From NCBI GenBank assembly GCA_001586965.3, contig LUCW03002021.1, positions 57,501-87,569 of the forward strand: 30,069 nt of DNA, in the 5' to 3' direction. How positions within the stretch are numbered: the first letter of the stretch is position 1; each line of letters starts with the position of its first letter. The notes under the pieces are model-generated. The model made no database searches and was not told the origin of the DNA. It was given only the letters and a program-made list of their open reading frames with translations. Origin of the DNA: Sphaeroforma sirkka (lineage: Eukaryota > Opisthokonta > Ichthyosporea > Ichthyophonida). Positions 10,234 through 21,748 of this stretch are shown here, piece by piece. The position numbers and the translations under genes were made by a program.

Positions 10234-13200
10234 AGTAAACTTGTTCACGTATACTCATGCATGTGTAAAATGACGATGTAAACATGTTCCTCCCAATTAC
10301 GATCTTGTGTTTCCCGTGAGATACATAAGCACACTAAAATAACAATATTGCACTTTCAGTCATCCATTAAAGCATTTTACATGCATCCACTGCGGCCTAA
10401 GTTGTCATCCATTGAAACAGGTAGTGAATCCACACCCGCCTACCATCCGGCAAGAAACACGATACATAGACAAGTAGTGTCAGAGTCACATTCTCAATCA
10501 CTCCCCTGCCAATCCATTCATCGGAAAAACAGCAAAACATACTCAACGTGGTAGAAGTTTCTGTTCCATTCATATTACAGAATCAATGCATAAGTACTCA
10601 CCCCCCAAAGCCACATTCTCCATCTTGCCTTTCTTCAACGGGATTTCGATCTCCTCTACTAAGCACGCCATCAGAAGCGAGCGGCGTTTGCTACGTGCTT
10701 GTTTCAAGTCGTTCAGCTTCGAGGCCTGTTTCGAAATTGGAACAGAGTCAGATGTAGATATTGCATCGATCAATGTCTACAAAGAATACTGCACATATGC
10801 AAATGTTCTACATGTGTCGATTAGACACGAATACCTACGAAACTACCAAGAGAGCTTCTGTTATATTTTCGATCACCTGTGAAAAAGAGGGCGATAGGGA
10901 CATGAAACAGAGAGTACAGCCGAATACACTGAGATCCATCCAGTCAGATAGGGGCATGCATCAAATAAATAATATGTTATACATGTTCTGTAAGAATACA
11001 CGATCATAGTCAGTTGTGGAAAAAATATTTCGCGACAAAACTTGTCTATTTCCGAATAAAAGGCTATGCATTGCTGCCGCAGTCAATGATCTGTGGGAGC
11101 GCGATCATTTAAATAGCTTCTCGTGGGTGTGTACACACACAACGTATACGAGCTGTGTAATGTAAGCATACAAAGACAATTACACGCACCCCAAGGTGCA
11201 CATGCGCTTAAAGAACGTTGCGTAGCATTGATTAAAACGGATGGGCCGTAGGCCACACCGCAAGTCATAGCTTGCGCATCTCTATAGGCAACAATACCAG
11301 ACCATTTGATCGTTGTCATTCGCGTCAACAAACCAAACAAGAGTCATTACAGAACTCATGTGTACGCGCACAATGCCATCTACATACCAGGCCATGCGCT
11401 GGTGACTAATACCTCTCCAACCCCCCAAAAAAGTGTGTTTGCGAACATACCATCTTCTGCTGGGCGCTGTTTAGGTGGTCTGCTGTGGAGTTGACCTGTT
11501 TTTTGAGTTCTCTGACACTTACATCGATTTCGTCAACTTTGATTTTGAACTGCTTCTGGTCATTGATAAGTGTGGCCAGTTTCTCTTCAATGGCAGTCAT
11601 GGACTCCGAAAGCGTGATGGACTGTGTTTCGAGCAGCCCGAACTCCTCCTGGAGAGCTGCAATAGCCTGTGTACCAATGAACCAACGAGCATTTAGTAGA
11701 GCTACAAGACCAAAGCCTGCCATATCAGCACCCCAAATTAACGATAGTGCGCTCGTACCCTTTGGCAATCTTCACCTACTAAGACACGAGACCGACTTCT
11801 CGAAACGAGTGAACTATGTAGGCGGCTGATGCGCCTATCAAACCATACTATTTCATGCCCATGACACGAAGCTTTCCCTACTAGCACCCACCCACCACAA
11901 TTCACCCACACGTACCTTCTTGGCAATCCTCACTTGCGAAGATACGAGGCGTGACTTCTCAAATTCGAGTGAACTCTGCAGGCGGCTGATGTGACTGTCA
12001 AATTCCAAGAGTTTTCGTGCACGCTCACGCTGGACCTTGATTTCGGTACCCTGTGGTTCGATTAGATGCGCAAAATGCGGTTAGCTTATATCGTTATATG
12101 GTCTCGCTATGTGAACTCCGTTTCTGGGTTTGAGGTGATGTAATATGAGTGGTGTTGGATATTGTGTCGAGCGTAATTTATGTCATGAAACAAAGACATA
12201 TATGTAAGTGTTTTTCGTGCTGTCCGTCGCTGGGCTGATGATATATAATATGGTTTCGGAACGCCTGTACACACCTCGCAGTTGGAGATATTGTTAACCC
12301 CCACACTTCTGCATCCCTCTAACCCTCGAGTACTGTGACCTATGTACAGACTCGTGGTCATAGGAATAGACATCTGACCTGTAAGTACCTTTTGAAATCG
12401 TATTTTCTTTGTCTCTACACAAGCATATATGTCTCCAGTTTCTTGATATGTACACACACGCGTACAAAGCCATTGTCACCGATATACGTCTGGTACATAC
12501 CTCGTAGTCTCGGATATTGTTAATTCCAACACTTGCACAAAATTCCGCGAATACTTGGTCCACCACTGCATCTCTTTCCCTCTCAAGTACCGTGACCTTT
12601 TCCTTCGCCTTGGCGGCTGCTTGGCTGTACTTATTGATCTCGTCCTCAATGTGGGTTATTTCTTTTTCTTCCACTTTCGCACTGAGTTTGTTGATGTTCA
12701 TGGTGGTGATCTGGAATGTTCAAGACGAGTATTGTGATTTCATGGCGGCGATAAAGAAATTGATCTGGTAAGAAATATATTCGTGTATATGTAATGACAA
12801 GATTAGGGCGGATTGAATTGAGAAAATGGTTAGATTTAAATGACTTGGAAGAGAGGGTGATATAGCCTGATGGAACGAACGAAAGATTCGGAACCCAATA
12901 TACAAGATAGTACGGGATGAGAATTTGAATGCGAATAGAAATATATGGGAATGAGCATACGAATAGATATTCAAAGTTCCCGATTGCCCCACTTCCAATC
13001 ACGAGCTCTCTTAACAGCTGCATATCGACGATATACAACATTGTGCACGAATGTGTACGGTAGTGTACAAACCCCATTTTACCCCACTTCTAATCACGCA
13101 CCTTCTTTGGCAGTTGTACATAGATGATGAAAACCAAGTTTCAACACGGGAATCTAAACTACACGCACAGAAAATATCGCAGAGAAATAAGCCCATATTC

Positions 13201-16200
13201 TGCAAAATAAATCCACCCTCACTGTATTATTGAGATGCGACATATCGATGTTTTTATGAGCACAAAAGTTTGGATACACTTCCGCTGCAGACCCCAGAAG
13301 GCAAGCACACACGTATCCATAACTACACCACTCAGTTTTGACCAACACTAATATAATATAGAATGAAAATCTAGGTCTGGATATCAAATATATACCTCCA
13401 TGTCCTGCTGAAACTGACTGAGTCTTTGTTTCGCAGCTGCAAGTTGAGACTTTGACTCGTCTAAACTTCGCTCTACACTGAGCACTGAGTTTTGCAATGC
13501 AGTTACGTCTCTCTGGTACTGAATTCTCTCCCGTTTGAGTTCATCGATGGCCTAGTTATGTAAAGACAGGAGAAACAATTTGAAATCTGTTAGACAATAT
13601 AGCGTCTATTGGTCCGAATTGAACATTGTGTTACTGAACAACGACAGACATTCTAAATCAGATATATATAATATACAGTTTTCATCTAAGTGGAGCAGAA
13701 GCAAAGACTTCCAAAATCTATGAAAAACCAGATAGGGTAAAATCCGGCATAAATACAACAATATTTTCTAACCAGTAACCCTGACATTAAAGTAATAGTA
13801 AGTTATAGAATTAAATAATGTTAGCCTACGACGACTGAAAAATACAAGATATAGTATTTTGTAAAATAGTGCAGCCCGGCCAGTAATGACCGAAGATTCA
13901 AACTCCAGCAAAGAACGCCACAGCTAAAACATGAAAGAAAATTTAATTACAGTGGTATGTTGGATAAAATTAAGCTGGAATACCTTTTGCTCCCACTTGG
14001 CGGCGCGACTTTCAACACCGGTAAGACCTCCAGTCATGACACCCTGTAATGTGAGCAACAATTACAAATGTTCAAATATGTACTTTCAGGTCATGAATAA
14101 ACTTGGAACAGAATATAGCTTGCGAGAATTGACGTCGGGTTCTTAGTATGGACAACGGCAAATACATACATTTTATGAATAGCATCTACCAGTCAACCGA
14201 ACATGAGCCATCAATAGTGACACTGTGCTTTTTCGCTCGTTTTTACGCGAAGCACAGCGCATCCGTCGCTTGCAATGTGCCACACAAACTGTCGTAGTCC
14301 AAATATCTACCTAAAGAACTACCTACCGATCTGCGGATCAACGTGCCGTCGATGGTGACACACTTGTGCTCACTCGCTCGTCCTTTGCCAAAGCACAGCG
14401 CTTTCGCCTCCTGCAAAGTGTCACATACAATAGCAGCCCCACACGCGAACTCGATGGCTCTGGTGATTTCCGCACTGTACTTAATCACATCCACTACGGG
14501 GCGTTTGGTGCCTCCTCTGAATCATATGGTTTGAAGTGGTATGGAAAATTTGAGAATATTCAGGACGGAGGCAAAAATCGCATAATCACTTGCCCTGGTC
14601 ACACATACGCATTCGTTGCACTTGAGCATCCACACGGTTTACACCAACAAACCCAAGTACGCATACACGCACATAGACGCATGGACATTACACAGAGATA
14701 CAGGGAAACATACAGATGGTAATACAAGCACCAGGGAATATAAACAGGCGTACACTTACAGGTTACGCAGTCGCTCGTCGACAGGTTTGCCCTCGATTGT
14801 TTGCAACGGAATGAAGGTGGCCACTCCACCCTTCTGTACCTTGAGATACTGCATGCATGATTTGGCAGTTTCGACAGTATCCACTACGATAGCGTCCATG
14901 TTTTTGCCTACATGTAGCGAAGAATAAAAAAAGGTTTAATTCCAGCTGTAAATTTCACGGTGGCGACTTCCTGCTGTCTGTATCTAGTATCGAACAGTTT
15001 GAGAACCAGATAAAATGAGAAAAAATCCTGTTCTGTCTCGATTTGTGACTAAATCTCATTTAGATCAATTGTTGCTGGATGACAATATGGTTTATTCGCC
15101 ATTCGCCATTAGATGTTCATGACCTCTATAAATACATCCGAAACTACCACTGAAATAGACGAAATTACACAGTCTTGTAAACAGCACGCGAACCCATTGC
15201 AGGCGTACCAAACTGGTCATCGCTACCATCATAGGCATAAAAATAGGAATATTAGCAAGCGAGACCTTTGAGTTCACAAAACCCACTTACACGCCTTCCA
15301 CAAGCATGTATATAACCACAGCAGATACTACGATACACATGAAAGTCGTCACAAGAATACCAATTACCACTCAAATTACATACCCATCACAACCGTAATG
15401 GCGGCATTGAAGCGCTTATGCGTGGGGGAACAAAGGTCCATTAGTCGACCTTTGACACCTGGGAACAGCCGTTTCATCTCCTCAAAACACTCCAAAAACT
15501 TGCGATCACGTTCACTCTCGTTCTTATCTGCCTTAGCTTCTCTCAATTGCCCGTCGATCTTGGTCAGTTGAGCGCGAGAATTCTCCAGCTATTTGTGATT
15601 TGTAAAAATAATAAACATGTCTTTTATTAGTACAAGACATGATTTATCACAATTTACATATGTTCGGATTGTGAGCTATGTTATACACACATAATGATAA
15701 ATGGTGGTATAACGGGTTTACCTCAGCAAGTACAGATGTGGGATCAAATTTGAGAATTAAAACGCGTTGTGCTTTTGGCAACTAATTTTGTGGATCAATA
15801 ACTAGTTTGGTCTGAAATTGGCATACAACTGCAAAATCGTGTGCGTAGGTACAGTTGAGGTGTATATAGATACTAAATTAATCTTCGCGAGCATTTTGTA
15901 CACCTGCTTTAATTATTGTGACAGGCATTAGAACAAGCAACGTTTACACGTATACTTGCAAACAATTTTTTCAAAATTACAGCAACAAACAATTTCAAAA
16001 GATGATAAAGAACTTCATTGTACGGAAAAGTACTCTCAGAAAATACCACTACATTCGATACTATATTTACAATTGTAATGTACGTGTACAAATACACATG
16101 CTTTCCCAACATACAAGTAACTTCTCACTGTATGAGTGCGACCAACCTTAGTGCTGTCCCGGCTGTGTGTCTTGGAGTGGGCCGTGACCTGATCCGTAAG

Positions 16201-17151
16201 CTCAAGCAGCTTCATCTCTTGCTCTTTTATCTGTGCTGCGAGTTTCTCTCTGCGCAGCTCAAAGTTCTTCGCTCGGCTCTCCTGTGCATCCCTAGTCTTA
16301 CAGAACTGGCTGAGCTTGCCTTCTTCTCTGTAGGTAGATTGGTCGGGGGCATCGTTAGTCTGAACGCTTGACTACATCTAAAGAACCGCCTATACATATA
16401 CTAGGATTATACATGAAAACTGTCCGAAAGAAAAGAGGTTCCTTCGAACAAAAAACGTGTGGCAAATGCTGAATACACATTCCCGTGCTGATAATTGATC
16501 GTAAATCATCGCAAGCGGAAATCAGCCCACTGTGGAGACTTGCAACTAAACTATTCGCAGTAGTGTAAATAATTCACTTTACTTCAATGAACTAACATGG
16601 ACCAATCATAAGCAATAAGCAAAAAGTAAGACTCTTACCGACTGAGATTCTCGGTGGCTATACGCATTGTACGTTGCACCTCGTCTATCTTGCTCTGGAG
16701 TGCCATTGTTTGATTCTTTGATGTTGATTTGAGTTTGTTATACTGTATCGAAAAGTCAGAGAGAAAAGAATCAGTTTCAAATATAGTGGATGATTCTAAC
16801 TATGCCGTGGCGAACCAGCTCTCTGATACTCCAGGTATAATATTAGGCAAACTTTTCAGCAGGATGTACTTTTGATGGAATGAAATGCAGATTACTAATT
16901 TGAGAAATACAGAAAATAACCAGGACAGTACACTATATTGAAAGACCATATCTAAGGAAAGAAGGATGTATCGTGTCACTAGAAGATTGTCAACGTTGCT
17001 CCAGTGTAAAAATGATGCATCTACAAAAAAAAAATACAATTTAATATTAACATATACATATAGACACATCACCCAGTAGACGAAATATATCGATTCACAC
17101 ACACACATATATATAATTATATATATATAAATGTATATATATATATATAAT

Positions 17152-17189
<38 letters not shown>

Positions 17190-20100
17190 TATACTCGTTC
17201 GCTCACTCATACACACATATATCCATACCTATATCTATATCTATAATAATATCTATATATATAAATATAATATAATATATAGTGCGTATGTGTGTTTATA
17301 GTGTACATTTAGAAAACAAATGGATTTTTATATTGTATCAACACAAGAGAGGATGTATGCACCTGTTCCAATTGCGCAGTAGCCAAAGTGATATCAGCAG
17401 AACCCCCTTCTCCGGTTATCTCGGCCTCATACTTATTCTTACGACGAGCGATATCTTTGATATCACGCTGTATGATTCGCAATGGTGAATGTACGATTTT
17501 CAGCACAGCTACTTTTGAACACTGAGATTGTGCTCTCAATATTGCGGAGCTAATCGATAACTATGGTAAAGTAAATACCAGTCTACATTGTCTCGGATGT
17601 GTCATTTCGTGGCTTATTACAGGCCGACATGTCGACTTAGGCCCAGTCACAGGCAATCGGTAGAACTGTTACCACCAGGCCTACAGTCTACAACACGCAG
17701 AGGCGTTATAAAAAAACGTGGAATGAACCTACGCTATACATCTACTATCTCAACAAGTAATTCGGTACTCAAATAGACATACAAATATTTAGATAGACGA
17801 TTACTGTGAGAGTATGAGTTATTCATACATAATGCACATACTCACCTCGAGCTTGTCCACCGTGGCCTCCTGTTTCGACACATCCCTCTCCGCTTGCTGC
17901 AGGTGCGCGCGCTCTTCCTCGATCTATTGATAAAATGACAATGTGACGATTTTTCAACACACATATCTATCTACTTCAAAACATTGGGGTAAATATCTTA
18001 AGTGTAGAGGTTATTTTTTTTCCAGATGAAAAAATGCCTCTAGGTGCTAGTGCTTCATTGTGTACAGACTTTTAGTATCGTTCCTTGCTTGCCATGACGA
18101 CTACACCTCAAATTTAGTGAGTGGGGCAGCGAGTAGAACCAATTAACTGGTTAAACATATAAAGGTTCATCAGTGCCTGTGTCCCATGCGTGTATGTATA
18201 CGTGTGCATATAAAAAAGGTATTGTGGTTTCGCTATTGACAAACGTGAAGTACCAGAACGTGCATCGAAATCAATTAGGTGGTAAGTAAGTTCGTCCTTG
18301 CTAGGTACATCAAAATGACTGGCAGATGAGGAAATGAGGGAGCGGCAAACCAAGTCCAAACATGATCACTGAAAAATTTGTGACTGTGTCTGGAATTCAA
18401 AACTTTTTTTTCGGGTGTAGATTGCACATCACAAACATATGTACATGTACATCAACAATGGCTACATTCGCACACAGATTACGAAACTAACCTTTTTCTT
18501 GCAATGCTCGAGCTGCTGTAAATTTTTTGTTCTTTTGGGCCGCACCTTCTTTAACTCCCGATTCTGCAATGTAACAACAACCCCGGGTTAAGTAATGTGA
18601 CATAATTTTGTTGTTGGATTTCTTGGCCCGCTTGACATTCGAACCCAGAGTATTCAGAGATCAGAGATCAAGGGAACGTACTCACAGAAAATCACTTAAC
18701 AATACAGTGTAATTGTTAGGGTGCCGTGCCGCATCAACAAATATCATATACAAATTCCGAGGATGCATAAAAGAACGCACACAAATAACTTTTTAAGTTG
18801 GTAAGCACCCTCGCACACAACGATATGTACAAATATTTTAATATACAGACATGGTCGCCTAGCACTGAACATACTCCCAAAAACGTACGCTCATACGAGC
18901 ATAAACATCAATTCCACTCCTAGTCGCATACTTGCGACTTTTAATTATAGACGTTTATGAACAATAACACCTCACGTGCACGCCGTCTCGTATGCATAAA
19001 CGCTACTGCAGGACTATCAATAGTTATACTCGTACATATGAAAATCCTAATAAACTCAGTGTCCCTTTAGCACGTTCATTGGGATCATTTCCCGTACATA
19101 ATAAGACTTTTCAAATAGCATGAGCTCACCTTGTCCCTGATTTGATCGTCAAATTTGACCAGCTGGGACTGTTCTTTGGCCAATGCGCGTCGCCTACTGC
19201 GTTCCTGTTCTTCGGCTTTAGTTTGTTCGGCTTTTGTAGCCTCTACATCCTTGCCGAGCAAATTGGCCATATTCTACAAATTTAAGCATATACGTAGAGA
19301 GAAAATTATACAACTAGTTCTGCGTGCGAGAGCCGTGAAAGAAAACGGCTGGGTGAGGGTTTACAAATCTTGATATAATGTTTATAGGCGTCTATGGATA
19401 ATGATACACTATCGTGATAGTACATTTTTACTAAATAACCAATCATATACTTGTGAAGGCAGATTGTCACTGAAAGAAAACCATCCACTAGCACAGTTGT
19501 CCATTGGCAAATGATGGTAGAAGCATTCAACACTGAATACACAGAACACCCATACATATACACGTAAATTGTTGCAAAATATAAATACAAAAAGGAGCCG
19601 ACTGGCGCAAAAGCCTTTCTTTTGGGAGGGAGGAAGGTTTGGGGGGGGTAAAGGGAGGCGTTTAAAGTTTGTGATTCACATACCAGAGATCCCTTCATCT
19701 GCCGCTGAATATCCCAGAGCTGGAACAGGAAATATTGAACTTCAATTTGATCCTGAAGGCAAATAGTCAATATGATAAGCAGTATCGATTAGAAAAGTTG
19801 AGAAAAATAAATGATTATATGAATTTCAGTAAGACTAGACGTTAGGGAGTGTGGTTTACATATATTATAATCGAATACATAATAAAATGATTTGAGCGAC
19901 ATAAAATAATGACTAACCACCTATATTTGCATATTCGGAGCTCAAGCTGGTGTGAGTGCCCTGTACATTGATCTAGCATACATAATAAACTTGGGACTAT
20001 GTATGTATGCGTATACGTGTGTGCCTTGGACTTTGTGTGTGTGAAAGAGGGTGTAGAATATGTGTATGAATGAGCCCATGTAAGCATTTTTGCGCGTGTA

Positions 20101-21591
20101 TGTGCACATATATAAGGAGAAGTCAGAATTCGTCCTAAATCTTATCACTTCGAGAGCGAGTGGCTCAAATGTGTAGCCAACATCAACATAGTCATAGACA
20201 GACCGTACCCGAATCGGGTTCACGCCTACAACAGTTGTAGCTTTCGGACGTCGTAATTACCTCCCAGATACAAACTACGTCTCCAAACGTACATGTGATC
20301 TAACACTGCTTTTTGCAGTGAATCACAATATTGATTTTGCGATCAAACTTTCATATCTCAAATTCACTTGAACATGAGAATACCAGCATCAATCTTTCCT
20401 ACCTGTTGGGCACTCAAACCCATAATTAAACAAATATCATTATTAAATACAGTCTCAGCTTATTATATCATCAACACAAACTCTACGCACCCTATTGTTG
20501 GTCAGCTTTTGGAACTTATCGGCCTCATCTTTCTGTTCCTTGAACTGTTTCTTCTCCGAGTTGATACCCTTGCGGCGTTGGTAGAAGTCTTTGAGTTCCT
20601 CTTCCGCTTTCTCCTTCTCGACCTTCGCATTTTCATAATCGGTTTTCATCGCTCCAGAACTGTAAACAAATGATATCACATCAATGATTAAGCTTGGACC
20701 AAATTGAACGTTCAATGTGAGAATATTACATGTTTTGGGTGTTTCCGTTTGAGAATCAGGTACAAATAGTTCAATTTTTATATTTGTGCATATTCGGATT
20801 CTGCATCCAATCCATCCCATGTGCTACGGCATGATAAACAAATGCCATCAGTCGGTTCGATTGTATTGACGGAGGCTGTATTGAAACGAGAGGACATATG
20901 TTTATATCTATCTCACAATTACCTCACAATGTTTCGCAAGTGAGAAGCTTAGACTACTGTCAGACAATCATGAAGAGTCTCAGCACTATGCGTGCTAGAA
21001 AATGCTAGCAGCAATAAATCTAGGCGGATAGGGGGAAAGAGAAGGGGACGGGGGGGGGGAGTACACGTGTATCAAATTTGTACACATATCTACAAAATTA
21101 AATGTGTAGTGCTATCACCCGCAAGTGCTTATACGCATATGCCCTCAACCGACACGTAGGCACGAACAGCTGATTGTGAGCGTGCATATTTCCCCACCCA
21201 CCACCCCATCAGTTGCTATACATTGAATGCATAAACGCATCTATAAATTACAGACTCGCAGATAAGTATCATACACACTTCTAGACATTCCTAACATACC
21301 CACTGATCTGCTCGAACAGCAACGTAAGGTCCTTTGGCTGCTTAGACGCGAGTGACTCGACATCTCCTTGGAAAACAAGAAAGTTACGTGCCTTGGAGAT
21401 GATATTGATATCCTTCAGACATTGCATGTAGACTTCCTGAGTAACCACTTTATTGTTGTAGCGATACTCAGAAGTTCCGTTCTGCTGTACACTACGATAA
21501 AACAAAGTGTCCTTGTCGGCTCCTTCTTCTCGGTAAACAGCTCGCACATATGCCTGATATTAAGGATGGGTACGGCAGGCAATAGCTTGAG

Positions 21592-21625
<34 letters not shown>

Positions 21626-21716
21626 GCATATACATATATATATATACATACATACATACATACATAAATACATATACATATACATATACATACATATACA
21701 TACATACATACAGACA

Positions 21717-21748
<32 letters not shown>

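Larger units (their letters stand above)
9184..13551 (-). other. SMC1: SMC1 exons 16-23: descending coiled-coil arm
   Basis: Exons: 16, 13396-13551; 17, 12501-12710; 18, 11916-12050; 19, 11451-11666; 20, 10602-10725 (phase 1 end); 21, 9982-10110 (phase 1 end); 22, 9619-9761; 23, 9184-9263 (phase 2 end). Exon 17 contains [18 protein letters not shown], the conserved EFC..IGV.NIREFE region. Exon 21 is acidic and Ser/Thr-rich, matching the loop between the coil and the head. Exon 22 has the [10 protein letters not shown] motif. Exon 22 ends AG/GCACGT, a GC donor, and the residue register fixes that boundary. Introns 17 and 18 carry decayed copies of their upstream exons. Confidence 0.92.
16147..19752 (-). 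other. SMC1: SMC1 exons 5-11: ascending coiled-coil arm
   Basis: Exons: 5, 19684-19752; 6, 19130-19273; 7, 18492-18563; 8, 17846-17923; 9, 17363-17467; 10, 16639-16742; 11, 16147-16327. The translation is rich in Glu, Lys, Gln and Leu with heptad-like spacing. Most junctions are phase 0, and exon 10 ends in phase 2. Exon 9 contains the [17 protein letters not shown] break, aligning to the QSQGRDLTLEENQ region of animal SMC1. The introns are 311-620 bp. Apart from a TA microsatellite in intron 9 and a G-run in intron 5, they hold nothing I can name. Confidence 0.92.

Noticed and set aside
11485..11829. 114-codon plus-strand frame
   Set aside because: It is the antisense shadow of the SMC1 coiled-coil exon 19.
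16018..16371. 117-codon plus-strand frame
   Set aside because: It is the antisense shadow of SMC1 exon 11.
18630..18660. GTTCGAAT-like T-loop on the minus strand
   Set aside because: The flanking bases do not pair to form a T stem, and no other tRNA arms are present.
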